DNA of 64,000 nucleotides from Paraspadella gotoi. Lineage: Eukaryota; Chaetognatha. The DNA lies in NCBI GenBank assembly GCA_051294375.1, contig JBJCIZ010000239.1, positions 987,721 to 1,051,720 of the forward strand, given 5' to 3'. This document shows, in pieces, positions 31,938-46,258 of the stretch; the first letter of the stretch is position 1, and every line of letters begins with the position of its first letter. The notes under the pieces are model-generated. The model made no database searches and was not told where the DNA came from. It was given only the letters and a program-made list of their open reading frames with translations. The position numbers and the translations under genes were made by a program.

Positions 31938-34900
31938 TGGATGGAGAGTTGCCTCGCTTACTTTGCTTTTTCTAGTTGCGAGCTCGCGGATGTAAACGAG
32001 TCGTCCGCGGTAGGAACTCAAGTGATACACTTTCGATATCGTGGTCTCTGTCGGTTCTGTACCCTTACTTAGGTTAAAGAAGCCCATAACTCGCTATTGT
32101 TTTGCTTCATTATTGTTATGACAGAAAAAACCCTCAAATCTAAGTGTCTGCTAGCGCCGCCTTCAGGATAATTTATAAGAGGACTAATAAGAATAAAAGA
32201 TCTAGATATTAAGAGAATTCAACTGTCGGCTGTCAACTACACACTCTGAGAGACGTTCACTGGTATTTGCTTCTCTCTTCTTTTCTTTCTTCTTTTTTCG
32301 TTCTTTATCATTCTTTCTATTCTTTCTTTCTTACTTTATTTCATTTCGCTGTATTCTTTTTTCATTTGTTTTTGTTCACAACTCTCTCTCTCTTCTCTCC
32401 ATTCTCGATCGTCGATCGGTCTTACTGAAAATTGGCTCACTACGTCTCTTCACAATCTCTCATTCGCATCAATCTTCTGCACACATTATGTCAATACGTA
32501 TTCACAGAGAAGGATTTCTTAATTGTCATCCATGCATGCCGAATATTTCCCCGAGGAAGAAGACATATGAACTTAATGAATCTATAATTCAGAGAATCTT
32601 AATGAATCTTAATTCAGAAGCTCTTATATCAACTATTCGAGAGAAATAAAAAGAAGCAGAGAAAAGAAGAGAATAAAAAAGAAATAGAGAGCAGAGGAAT
32701 GGATAGAGAGTAAATGAGAGAGGATAGAATAGAATAGAGAGGGAGCGAGGATGGAGAAGAAGTAGTGAAGTAAAGAATATATAGGCCATCAACACACGAA
32801 AAAGAAGAACAAACAAACAAACACTTGTAAAAATTATGAAAGGTTATAGATCGACGATTTCTCATTTCTGAATAACATACGAGTTAATGAAAAAGAGCCA
32901 GCTTAAATCAAAAGCGGATACAAGGAGAACAAAAAATAAGCGAAATAGAAAACAAGGTATACGAACGAAGAAACGACGTAAAGATTATATATTTTAGTAA
33001 TTATATAAATGAAAGCAACGAATAATCTCTCGAATATGAGGTTCGAATGAACAAGTTAGACAATTATATACTGATATGCAATGAAAGAAATGAGAAAAAA
33101 CGTATGATGATCGATTATCTTATTGAACCAGTAAAAATAAATGTTTTGAGAAGAACATTATTTTCACATGAAAGAATATAGTTATCTAGTCGAGTAATTT
33201 AGTTATTATTATTTAATATGTAATACAGTTTTTAACAAAATAGAGAGATATCAGTTTCTAATAACAGATAAAGTGCACACAGAGTGTCGTTTCAAAAACC
33301 AGAAACATATATAGTTCTACTTCGTTATTTTTAACTTTGAATCCGAGTTTTAAAACACATGAAAATCTTCAAATGTGTCCACTAGCCAACTCAACAGTTC
33401 TAATAAAACATGCGAACGCTAGAGATATGAGGAAAACACCGACCATCATAATGTTCATAAAGGAAAAAGACAGCGTCATACACCTATTCATGCAGCATAG
33501 AAAAAAAACATCGGAGCAGAAAAATGACAGCGTCGGATGCGTAACATCTAGCAATACATGAACATACACCAAAGAGCGCGTTATCGTTTGGAGCCCCGCA
33601 GCACAGCAGCAGAGAGAGAGAGAGGAGAGAGACGGAAGAAGAGCAGACTAGAGAGAGAGAGAAGAGAGGAGAGAGAGAGAGAGAGAGAGAAGGAGCAGCA
33701 GAGTGATCCTAGTGGACGCATAGAACGATGAGGAAGAGTTTCTCCGGGTGTTTTTTCTCGCGTCTCGAAAAGGCGAATAAACTCGACCCGGAGAATAACC
33801 GATGTCTTCTGGGGCGACTCTTTTTCATATGTGCTCATTTTGTTGGCGTGCGCGCTGCGATCCTGCAACGTTGCCCGTGCGGGTTAGAGTGCCAGACTGG
33901 CTCGTGCGAAGTGTGCAGGCGGATGTAACGCTTGTTTGCTGTGGAACCCTCGAGCACATCGCAGGAGTTTCGAGCTAAAGGAGGCCGCGATGCGACTCCA
34001 AATGTGTAGTACAGCAGCGCCGGTATCGTGCGGATCACGTGCGGTAACCCGCGGACTTGCGGCGAATCCGGCGTCGGGCAGCGGGTCGGCAAACTGAGGC
34101 GTTGTCTGCAGCCGGCTGGGGAGACGTGCAGCTGCGGCGGAAGCGGCTGCGGCGCGCGCTAAACGTGTGTATGGTTCGGAATCCCAAACACGATATCCGC
34201 CTTTGTGTCCCTTTTTTTTTTATTGTTTTTTTGTTTTTGTTGCATCAAGATAACCCCATGCTGAAGGAGAGAGAGGCGACAGGCAAGGGAGTCCGAAGGG
34301 TCGGGGCGTGTGATTTTGACGGAAAAGTTTCTTTGGCGGGCATTCTGTGCGGGCATTTCTGTGCGGTGGCAATTCTGTGCGGCAATTCCTAGTGCGGGTC
34401 CAGGAGCGAAGGGCAATATCTGCTGTGGCGGCTGCCGACGTCTGCCACGGCAATTCTGTGCGGGCAATCTGATGCCTGGCAATTCTGTGCGGCCAGAGAG
34501 GAAGCAAATCCCTCAGGCGAGGCACAATTCTTGAGGCGACTGTCCTTGATAAACCGAGTATTGAAAAGATCAGAGTAACGAGGTTTGGTGATGGTGAAGT
34601 ATAGAGAGTGAAAGATTCGAGAAAATGAAGGACTATTGTATATAGTTTTAGTAATTTTATAATTATGAGTTATAACGTAAGATATATACTACATAAAACG
34701 GGATAAATATTTATTAGGGAGGCTTTCCAAATCCAACGTAAATAGTTTGTTAAATTTAGTGAGGAAATATAGTTGAATATTATAAAAGGTTTAGTAATCT
34801 AGCTTGAATAGGTAAATTGCAACTAGGATATTTTGTTGAATTGTGTCGTCAAGCACTTTTAGCAGAATGATGATGTCCGTAGATATGGTACGCGAGGGGA

Positions 34901-35187
34901 GTACGTAGATGTAGTGCGATTAGTGTGTGGAGTTGAGAGCACGAAACAGGTAGGGGAGATGAATCTGGTCGAACGTTAAATGGACACAGAGTAAACACAC
35001 ATTTTCAAGGGAAAGTAAGCGAGATATACAATGCAGAAAATAGGGAAAAGACGACCAAAGGTAAGAAGGAAAAAATAGTTTCAGAGAAAGGGAGAGAATG
35101 AAGGAAAGAGAAAGTCACTAATAGACAGATGACGAACCACAACATATCAGAATTTCTGGAAATATTTGAATCCAGTCTCATGGTGCA
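31938..35187 (+). repeat. Long direct duplication A, copy 2 (noisier)
   Basis: Collinear with 21045-24285 but with many extra single bases and short insertions. The family H copy at 31973-32230 has a scrambled cap. The GC-rich core (33700-34190) keeps one palindrome arm only. A 17-bp minisatellite of GCGGGCAATTCTGTGCG units fills 34335-34500. No gene accepted. Confidence 0.75.
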
Positions 35188-37229
35188 ATATAACATATCA
35201 GAGCATTTGTTGATCCATTTACACCTATTATTGTCCATACATATATGAGATGTCAAAGTATCCGTTGACAGAGACGCGGGCTCGGAGTATTGTCACATTA
35301 TCACGTTGGCTCTTGTTCGTCATGCGCTTCGTCGTCGTCTTTGGCGTTATATATAACTAGTTGGTCGACCCATTGGATGTCAGATCACATTGACATAAAA
35401 TAATTGTCACCATACGTCCGTTGTCCTTACCTCCTCCTTTCTCCCTCACTCTTCACCTTCCTCTGTCCTCCTCACTCTTCCTTCTCGAGCTCTTGACCCG
35501 ACGCAGAGCGCAGTTTGATGTGCTCTGGAATTCCACAAGGAGACGAAGCGAGACCGAAGGTTCTCTATCGAAGTGCGAACGCATTTCTGATTCTTTAAAT
35601 CAATATTCCATAACAGGCTAAGGTATCTGATTCTTAACTAATGATTTGATTCTCTTAATATTGTTGTCAAACCGGACTCGATAACTTTTAAGACACCTAA
35701 TCGCATAAGTTGTAACGAACCAACGACACGCAGACGTATATTCCATTAAATGTCTTGAACCATAAAAAACCCAATTCCGACGACATAGACTTAGTACGGG
35801 AGAGTAAATAACGAACGAACGATGAACGGTAAACAGGATGCACACGAAGAGACAAGAACCGACAAGATCGAGAGAGACGTCCGGCGAAGTGGTAAAATAG
35901 GAACTAAATTAGAGGGTGCGAAGATGGCGGCTTCTCGATTCTTCGAAACCGAAAGATTACTCTTGAGGAAGGCACAATGATATAATATAAAATAATTTGA
36001 AGAATATCTCTCTTCTCTCTGAGTATCTCATCTTAATCTAAGTCTATCTGAAAAAAAGAATCTATCAAGCGCAAAAAAATAAATATAACATAAAAAAAAA
36101 AAAAAAAAGCTTATACAAATCAAACGAAGATTGGAGATAATCGAAAAAAAAACGAGGTAAGATATATACTTTATGGCTTCACTAGTGAGAACGATCATCT
36201 ATTTTTACTGAAGTGCTTGGCTTTTTTCTTATAAATCTCATCGTTGGAATGAAGACACAAAAGCAAATTGAAAGAAGAGAGTCGAACAGCTAGATAAGAA
36301 TAACCTCATTTCATGCTAAAACGTTCTAAACCTATGGAACATGCGTTAATATAAACCTATCTAATCTCATTGAACTGCTTCCTTTCCTCTTCTCTTTCTT
36401 CTCTCTCATATTAACAGATAACATAGAGAAACAAATAAGAAATAAAAGCAAAATACTAAAGAAAGAATAGAAAACGAATAAGTAGTTCACCAAATAGTAC
36501 GTAAAAAGGTACGTCTTATACTCTCCACCTCTCTCTCTTTCCTTCCCTTCTCTCCTCTCCCTAAATATGACACATACAACTGTCTCCGCCTTCTTGCTTT
36601 CTTTGACTAAACGTTCAAATCATTAACTCTCCGAGTTTTAATCTACCAGTGGTCCAGTCCTTCCAGCCGAATAATCCGTGAAAACATCCTAATAATGTGC
36701 CACTAGCGTCTGCTTTTTCATCGCATTTTTTATCGCCTCCTTCCTTGCCACATATTTCTGTCCACGATTACTACTCTCTTTCCTCTACCTTTTTAGTACG
36801 ATCAACTTCTCGTCTCTCCTCTCTCTCCTCTCTATCTCTTCTCTCTTGCCCTCTGCTCTCTTCCTCATCTCCTCTCTCTCTCTCTCTCCCATCACTTTCT
36901 CTTTTATCACTCCTTCCACTCCCGCTCTTCTCCTCTATCTCTATGTCGGCTCGCTTTAATTCTATTTTACGCACTCAGTTTGAACATCAGTTTAGATAGA
37001 TTAGTTAGATTCTTTTTTCTTGACTGATTCTTCTTCTTCTTCTCCGTTTTCTCCTTCTCCGCCTCCCTCTCCCCTTCTCATCTCTCTCTCTCTTCTCCTC
37101 CCCCTCTCTTCTCTCTTCCGTCCTCATCTCTCATCACTTCCTCTCTCTCTCTCCCTCTCCTCATCTCTCTCCTCCGCTCCATCAGCCCCGCGCGTGTTCA
37201 GTCCTCTCGACGGCGAAAAGATTTCAAAC
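35188..37229. other. Unique and pyrimidine-rich non-coding DNA
   Basis: A YY1-consensus AAGATGGCGGC lies at 35921-35931. Sequence 35480-35620 is open on the plus strand, but the peptide is not recognised. 36520-37190 is dominated by CT-rich simple sequence. No exon could be supported. Confidence 0.4.
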
Positions 37230-37825
37230 GACGGCACGGGGGCGAAAATCAACCAGGAAAGTGCGCCAGAAGGATCTATTCATTTGTGGCTGCGATGAAA
37301 AGAAAGGTTTCGGAGAGGAAGGGATAAGATTAGTTAGAAAGATAGTAATAAGAAGATGTAATTCACAATGATCTTTTTTTAAATGCCCCCTGAATCTAAG
37401 TAACAAATGATAAAAAAAAAAAAAACTCTTCACTAGACTAATGAATGTCTCATCATAGAATTACAATAAATAGAAAAATAACACTCAATCCTATCTCCAC
37501 TTCGCAATTCTAATAATTTAAATAATCACTACAACTCACACATAGGACAGATGATTCATATTTTCTCGCGTTCTCTTCTCCCGCGAGTAAAATCACGACA
37601 ATTTATCATGAAACTCATAAAAGTCAGTTTTCGGTTCGGGGTTTCGGTCGGTCGGTCTGTCTGTATGTCTTGTTCCGTGGGTGTCTGTCTCAACCTTAAG
37701 AAGTTAAAAAAAATTTCATCACAGATAATTCCATGGGCTCGAGGGATAGTTTTTTTTTATGCTCATTTGTGAAAGACAGACATAATAAAACCTCGATCTA
37801 AGTGACTGGCTTGCGGCGGCGGCCG
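37230..37825 (-). repeat. Inverted duplication C, copy 2, ending at a 25-N gap
   Basis: Reverse complement of 29195-29712, read on the plus strand from CCAGGAAAGTGCGCCAGAAGG to TAAGTGACTGGCTTGCGGCGG. It includes a family H copy (37605-37825) with GGTCGGTCGGTCTGTCTGTATG. Confidence 0.75.
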
Positions 37826-37850
37826 NNNNNNNNNNNNNNNNNNNNNNNNN

Positions 37851-39587
<1,737 letters not shown>

Positions 39588-40004
39588 CTAATGTATCCCC
39601 TCTTTGTCAGCGTTTGACACAAACTCGTATATGATCCAGACGACGAGAAAAAGTCCGGAAAAAATGATCCCGAGGAGCGAGGTCACGAACAACGTCAGTT
39701 GACATTTCGTCGTGACGAGCGTCAACACGAGCGACGCCACGCCGCAGCCCGAGGCGCCGGCCCAAAAGAAGGCGTGCCAGGCGAGGTGGTAGTAGAATCC
39801 GCGAAAGGCGCCCCAAGCGGCGAAAATGACGAAAACGACGGCGCCGAGAGCGAAAGACGTCAGGGCCAACTTCCGGTTGCATTTATCGGCGACCGGGCTG
39901 CCGCCGCCGTCGTCGCAGTCGCCGCAGAGGTCGCTCTTGGCGTTGGGGTTGGCGTCGGCGTCGCAGTCTTTGGCGCCGGGATCCACGACGTCAGTTTGTG
40001 ACAT
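39588..40004 (-). CDS. Small three-span membrane protein, unknown function (138 aa)
   Basis: Seen: an intact frame from ATG (40002-40004) to TAG (39588-39590), with GC-ended codons unlike the AT-rich flanks, which supports real coding. The head (residues 1-45) is hydrophilic, Asp/Gly-rich, with Cys at 14, 27, 30 and 42 (CGDC pair at 27-30) and no signal peptide. Three hydrophobic spans follow: about 46-66 (LALTSFALGAVVFVIFAAWG), 74-98 (around HAFFWAGASGCGVASLV) and 103-129 (around FVTSLLGIIFSGLFLVVWII). The tail is short and charged. The layout is tetraspan-like with one span fewer; a fourth span could lie in an unseen exon. I do not recognise the family. The -3 base is T, a weak start context. 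Just beyond the stop, GCTGACAAAGATGCTGACAAAGATG repeats the final ADK codons in another frame, so the C-terminus may be altered by an indel. Confidence 0.7.
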   Translation of the reverse strand: MSQTDVVDPGAKDCDADANPNAKSDLCGDCDDGGGSPVADKCNRKLALTSFALGAVVFVIFAAWGAFRGFYYHLAWHAFFWAGASGCGVASLVLTLVTTKCQLTLFVTSLLGIIFSGLFLVVWIIYEFVSNADKEGIH

Positions 40005-40411
40005 TTAAGATGATGAACGAAAGAGCAATATGAATTTAAAAAAAAAAAAGATATTTAAAGAAAAGAAAATTACTACGAAAAGAATTGTAAAAAGAAATTT
40101 AACTATCTAAACGATACGTTTAAGTTTTAGGGAGTTTTCTTTTTTTTTTTTTNNNNNNNNNNNNNNNNNNNNNNNNNNNNNNNNNNNNNNNNNNNNNNNN
40201 NNNNNNNNNNNNNNNNNNNNNNNNNNNNNNNNNNNNNNNNNNNNNNNNNNNNNNNNNNNNNNNNNNNNNNNNNNNNNNNNNNNNNNNNNNNNNNNNNNNN
40301 NNNNNNNNNNNNNNNNNNNNNNNNNNNNNNNNNNNNNNNNNNNNNNNNNNNNNNNNNNNNNNNNNNNNNATTATGAAAAAGTAATTCAAAGCAGGTTTCA
40401 AATGCAAGAAA

Positions 40412-40472
<61 letters not shown>

Positions 40473-40951
40473 GTTTGATTGTCGTTACCGCCCTAACATC
40501 ACGAACTGGTTTTGCAGCCGGCATCTCGCCAACAAATTAAAAAAACCAACAAAAACCGAGACTGAGCAAAAAAAAAAAAAAAAAAAAATTCACTTTTTTT
40601 TGACGAAAAAACTTTTTTCGGTTGAAAAAGATTTTTTTTTCTCTGGAGTAAAAAATCATTGAAAAACAGATTTCCATATTTTTGGTTTAAACTCCCCGGA
40701 GAGAAATGAAGCAAAAGAGAGAAAAGGAAAGAAAGGGAGGTAATAAAAAGGGAGGAAAGAAAAAAGAAAGAAAAGAGGAAAATTGGAGACAAGAATTTGT
40801 TGTAGTTTAGAGAAAAGAAAGAAATGTGAATTAAAGGAAAAAAATGGAAAGAAAGAAAGAAAGAAAGAAAGAAAGAAAAATGAAAGAAAGAAAGAAAGAA
40901 AGAAAGAAAGAAAAAAAGAAAGAAAGAAAGAAAGAAAGAAATAAAGAAAGA
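40005..40951. other. 5' side of the membrane-protein gene; microsatellites
   Basis: AT-rich sequence immediately upstream of the ATG, a poly-T run into gap 40153-40369, (TC)n at 40414-40471, poly-A, and (AAAG)n at 40842-40950. No upstream exon with a convincing donor was found. Confidence 0.5.
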
Positions 40952-41469
40952 GACAAAGAAAGAAAGATAAAAATCCCCCACAAAACAAAAGAACCGGATT
41001 TTCATCAAAGAAGAAACGGTTGTCGTTGTTGTTGTTGTCGTCGCCGCACCGCCTCCTTGATGAATCCAGGGGAAAAGATTGTAAAGCGATAAAGGGAGCG
41101 ATCAAAAAGCGAAATAAAGCGAAAGAAAAGCGAAATAAAGCTATTTCTCCCCCCCCTCCGCCCCTGCGACTCGTCCCGGCTTAACTGCTCCGTCCCTTCG
41201 GCCTCTGGGGTTCGCATCTTCGGTTCCCTTGATGGTCATCACTGAGAAAGGGGTAGGGGAGGAGGAGAGGAGGAGGGGGAGGAGGAGGAGGAGGAGGAGG
41301 AGGAGGAGGAAGAGGAAAAAGAGGAGGGATGAGGAGAGGGAAGAGGAGGACAAAGACACCGACAACGAGGCTTCTAATGATGACAAATACGGAACGTGAC
41401 GCTTATTACGGTAACTGACGACCTGGCTGCGATCTTATGACAAAATCAGATGATGAGACAATATTAGTA

Positions 41470-41690
41470 AGACGTCTTAGTCAGATGACAAAAGAAAACA
41501 ACCACAACAAAATCAGACGATAAAACAAGACAACAACGACCAAAAAAATAAGATGACAAAACAAGACAACAAAAACAAAAAAATAACATGACAAAAACAA
41601 GATAACAACGACAACAAAATAAGATGACAAAACAAAACAACAACGACCCCAAAATAAGATGACAAAACAAGGTACTGACATAATCAACAA
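41470..41690. repeat. ~35-bp minisatellite
   Basis: Five to six units of AAGATGACAAAACAAGACAA followed by CAACGACCAAAAAA-type sequence; its counterpart lies at 57790-58080. Minus-strand frames give the repeating Val/Leu/Phe-rich peptides seen there. Confidence 0.75.
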
Positions 41691-41719
41691 TCACAACAAC
41701 AAAGAAGACAACAACGACA

Positions 41720-41746
41720 AAGATGGCGGAAAATCTGGGACACGTG
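41720..41746 (+). promoter_or_regulatory. YY1-type AAGATGGCGGA with CACGTG
   Basis: AAGATGGCGGA (41720-41730) and CACGTG (41741-41746) lie 10 bp apart. In copy B2 (about 58115-58146) the YY1 core reads AGATAGCGG while GGACACGTGAT is kept. The pairing is suggestive of a promoter, but no transcript start can be shown. Confidence 0.35.
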
Positions 41747-42382
41747 ATTCTTTACGCAAACTCGATTCGTTGGATGAAGAAAAGCTTAATAGACTGAATA
41801 TACGACTTCATTAATTGCAAAATTTCTTTGCTCATTGAGTAATAATAATAATAATAATAATAACAATATATTATATATACTGTGGGTAATGAGTAATGAG
41901 TATCATCTTCGCTTCATTGTACGAAGTCACTTGACCCTTTTTGTCTTTCTATCTTTATTTCTGTTTTTTTTTTCTATTTGGATTTCTGTCTGTCTGTGTT
42001 TCACTTTGTAGTCTGTCTTGCCTTCTAATTGACTGTCTATAAATTTATATATAAATTTATATTTATCTTTTAACTAAATATTCTTCTCTTTTCTCTCTCT
42101 ATCAACTTTCATATCCGCTTCCGCCAAGAAGCGAAAGTTCAGAAAAAAAAAAACTTTATGCAAAGACTTCGANNNNNNNNNNNNNNNNNNNNNNNNNNNN
42201 NNNNNNNNNNNNNNNNNNNNNNNNNNNNNNNNNNNNNNNNNNNNNNNNNNNNNNNNNNNNNNNNNNNNNNNNNNNNNNNNNNNNNNNNNNNNNNNNNNNN
42301 NNNNNNNNNNNNNNNNNNNNNNNNNNNNNNNNNNNNNNNNNNNNNNNNNNNNNNNNNNNNNNNNNNNNNNNNNNNNNNNNNN

Positions 42383-42416
<34 letters not shown>

Positions 42417-43407
42417 TTCTCTGTTTCCTCCAGGGGATCTTTGATCACGTGACCTTTTGGATCTTCTGCCGGAAATTTTTTTTTTTTTAACCAATGTGGC
42501 GACGACGACGACAAAGAACATAGAATTTCTAACAATGATGTCTTCATTTCTCTATTAAATTATAAAAATTAAACAACAAGAAGAAAATAACTGACTATTG
42601 ATTATTAAAGCAAGATTTTAAATCTTTCAGTACAGTTGCAACTTGTAAGCTTGATATTAAAATACGAACGATTACAATTAAATACAATACTGATACATGA
42701 CGTGATGTCGAACAAGAGCGACTACAACGACCACGACGACGACAACAACAACTTTCAAAAACGTTCGTTTCCTCCCAAAACATTTTGTCTCGAATTTTCC
42801 CCAGACGTCGTCGTCGTCGTTGTCTTCATCGTCGTGGTCGTCGTCATCGTCATCGTCGTCGTCTACATCGTCGTCGTCGTCGTCGGAGACGAGACCCGCG
42901 ACGTCATGCATATTCAATCATTCCCTTTGTCGCGTCGTGTTTCACGTTCTTTGTCGTTGTCGTTGTTGTAGTCTTCGTCTTCGTCGTNNNNNNNNNNNNN
43001 NNNNNNNNNNNNNNNNNNNNNNNNNNNNNNNNNNNNNNNNNNNNNNNNNNNNNNNNNNNNNNNNNNNNNNNNNNNNNNNNNNNNNNNNNNNNNNNNNNNN
43101 NNNNNNNNNNNNNNNNNNNNNNNNNNNNNNNNNNNNNNNNNNNNNNNNNNNNNNNNNNNNNNNNNNNNNNNNNNNNNNNNNNNNNNNNNNNNNNNNNNNN
43201 NNNNNNNNNNNNNNNNNNNNNNNNNNNNNNNNNNNNNNNNNNNNNNNNNNNNNNNNNNNNNNNNNNNNNNNNNNNNNNNNNNNNNNNNNNNTCTCTCTCT
43301 CTCTCTGCACCCAGAGAGGAATTCCCTAATTTTTTCTCCTTCGTCAAATTCGAGCAAAAAAACCCGAAGTAAAGAATTTGTTAAATGAGACGATGACGAC
43401 GACAAAA

Positions 43408-43444
<37 letters not shown>

Positions 43445-44639
43445 CGACGAAAACGATGACGACGAAATACTTCATTAACAGTTACGACAATTAATCATAG
43501 ATTTAAAGTAATCAATTCCAGATGTTATACTGTTGTTATGCCATTACATCTGTAGTCACACATCTTTTAGCCATGAGATTAAGGATCGACAACATCAACA
43601 ATAATAACAACAACATCAACAAAACCAATATCAACTGCAACAAAGAGAACAACAATAACTTCAAAAACCGCAACGACGACGACAACAACAACAATTGCAA
43701 TGTCTCTGAAATCGAGGTCGGAACGAATCCATCAAAAATCCGCTAAAACGTCGACGATGACAACGACGACGACGACAACGACGACTAATACAACGATAAC
43801 AATGACAAAGATGACGACGATGACGACGACGACAACAACGACAACGACGACAACGAAAACAGCGACAAAGTGGAGAATGATGACGTCACGCCCTTCGGCG
43901 TTTTTGATTTAGTGAGGAAAACGAATTGTCGAAGGGAAGTCATAAAGNNNNNNNNNNNNNNNNNNNNNNNNNNNNNNNNNNNNNNNNNNNNNNNNNNNNN
44001 NNNNNNNNNNNNNNNNNNNNNNNNNNNNNNNNNNNNNNNNNNNNNNNNNNNNNNNNNNNNNNNNNNNNNNNNNNNNNNNNNNNNNNNNNNNNNNNNNNNN
44101 NNNNNNNNNNNNNNNNNNNNNNNNNNNNNNNNNNNNNNNNNNNNNNNNNNNNNNNNNNNNNNNNNNNNNNNNNNNNNNNNNNNNNNNNNNNNNNNNNNNN
44201 NNNNNNNNNNNNNNNNNNNNNNNNNNNNNNNNNNNNNNNNNNNNNNNNNNNNNNNNNNNNNNNNNNNNNNNNNNNNNNNNNNNNNNNNNNNNTAATAATA
44301 ATAATAATAATAATAATAGTAATAATAATAATCGTTTTAAATATGGAAGGAAAAGGCGAAAAAAAAAGTATAATAAAATCGGACAATTTGAAAAAAATAT
44401 TATTCCGATTAATAATCCGAGACAATATTTTTTTCAAACGGTAGAAAATTTTATGAAAATTTCTTTCTAAAGCTTTTTTTTTAATATTAATGAAACACAT
44501 CTAATATTTTCCCTCCCCTAATGTTTTTTCTCCTCTCATATTATTCGACTGTCGTATCGAAATTCCACTACTTCCCCCCCCNNNNNNNNNNNNNNNNNNN
44601 NNNNNNACACAACCCCAACGAAAAAGGAAAAAAACGATT

Positions 44640-45115
44640 AGAATCCAACGACATCCGCGATTTTACGAATTATACAACAACATCCGGGCGGATCCCCGGC
44701 TCCTAAATGGGCGAGGACAGATCATATCTCTTTTTGTTGAGAAAAACTGCCGTTACCATACGGAAGTTCTTTCGGGTCTAAATTTCAATGACATTCCGGT
44801 TCGTCGCTCGCACAATCATTTGAGAAACTCGATATAACAGCGACATTCGTGGTATTTCGGTACTGAAACCATTGTCGTGAAACTTTGCCTGCAAAAACGG
44901 GCACGTTACTTACTGGTGTTTTGAGTCTAATCTAATCAAAATCCGAGGAATGTACAGAGAAGAATTCAATTTTTAAACAGTAGTTTTCACCCAAGGCAAT
45001 GCCAATAACATTCGGTGCATCCCCAGTCAAAAATCCCATGACATCCGGGGAATTCTAATCAAAAATCCCATGACATCGCTTCTTTCCCGTCAAAAATCCT
45101 TTTCACATCCGGGAT
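44640..45115. repeat. ACATCCGG-bearing repeat units
   Basis: ACATCCGG, the reverse of the ETS consensus CCGGATGT, occurs at 44680-44687, 45041-45048 and 45105-45112. In copy B2 it occurs at 61348, 61452, 61668, 61700 and 61732. The last units have the form GTCAAAAATCCCATGACATCCGG, about 32-40 bp long. Confidence 0.6.
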
Positions 45116-45261
45116 CCCTTTTTTTTCCACCCGGAGAAAGAAGAACAAAAGAATCGAGAGAAGACAAAATACAGATAAGGTTATCGCTCGTCGTGGGGGT
45201 TAAATAAAGCAATAAAATAGGATAGGAATCACTAAACAGGAAATCAAAAAAAAACCCTCGC

Positions 45262-45318
45262 AGTGACGCCCTTAGACGCCATCTGACGCCATCTGACGCC
45301 CTCGGACGCCCGTCATCC
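45262..45318. repeat. 10-11-bp tandem TGACGCCATC
   Basis: Five to six units of (T/A)GACGCC(A/C)TC; matching tract at 61870-61935. Confidence 0.8.
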
Positions 45319-45439
45319 CTGCGCTCCATCTCGCTCACACGAATCACGACACCACTGGATATCTTCTGTCCTAAACACCCTCTCTACTCGGCCTCTTTCC
45401 CATGAACGCCCATTTTTATCGAAATTCGGGAATCTGGTT

Positions 45440-45620
45440 AATTGTTTAAGTTAGAGGTCTTGGGTTAATGATTATTTAAGTTTGTGATTTACGGGTTAGG
45501 CGATTTGGTTTTACAAGCATTAACCTTTAGTTTAAGTTAGGGTTAAAAGTATAGCGATAAGGGTTTAGGCGTTCAGGTTTAGGTTAGGGTTAAAGATTAG
45601 TAGGGATCTAAGGTCAGGGA
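45440..45620 (+). repeat. Degenerate TTAGGG-like block
   Basis: Repeated GTTAGGGTTAAA, GGTTTAGG and TTAAGTTAGGG words. The counterpart at 62080-62290 is longer. An interstitial telomere-like or simple G/T-skewed repeat; the units are too irregular to be a true telomere. Confidence 0.6.
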
Positions 45621-46258
45621 TTGATTATCAAGTCTCAGAAAATATATTGAGTCAAATATAAGGCTAAAAATAAATCAGGAAGACCTCACATATAAAGGGG
45701 TGCGCAACAAACTTCTGTCACCGTGTCACTCTTCATTCATTCTCTCTCTTTTCACCTCCTCTCCACGCCTCTCGGTTCTGGACCTCGCCTCTCATCGTTA
45801 CTTACCTTTGTGAGTGGACGTGGACACTTACCCTGACCCCGCTTTCTCGCCCCTAATACTTAACACCCCCGACAACCAGGACTCGGAATCATTCATAACC
45901 GGGATAGTCGAGTCGGTCGTTGCTTTAACTTCCTCACCTCTCATCCTCTCTCTCTTCTACTCTTCTCTCTCTCTCTCTCTCTCTTTCTTTCTTCTCTCTC
46001 TCTCTCTTCTCTACTCTCCTCCTCTCCTCTCTTCTTTCTCTCTTCTCTCTCTCTCTCCTCTCTCTCTCTCCTCTCTCTCTCTTCTCTCTCTCAAACATCA
46101 TCTAAACCGGAAAGGAGGGATTCGGCTTTACTCTTTACAATCTTTTCGCCCTTCACTCACTCACTCTCTCTCTCTCCTCTCTCATCTTGGCTCTCTCTTC
46201 CTCTCTCTCTCTCTCTCTCTCTCTCCTCCTCTCCTCTCTCTCTCTCTCTCTCTCCTAG
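45621..46258 (+). other. Conserved-between-copies segment with (CT)n tracts
   Basis: A unique block 45720-45930 (CTGACCCCGCTTTCTCGCC, GACTCGGAATCATTCATAACC) also occurs in B2 at 62370-62550. Then (CT)n at 45940-46090, a unique word block (CATCATCTAAACCGGAAAGG) and (CT)n to 46257. The plus frame from 45814 is open for 254 codons but depends on the CT tracts and is broken in B2. Confidence 0.45.
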
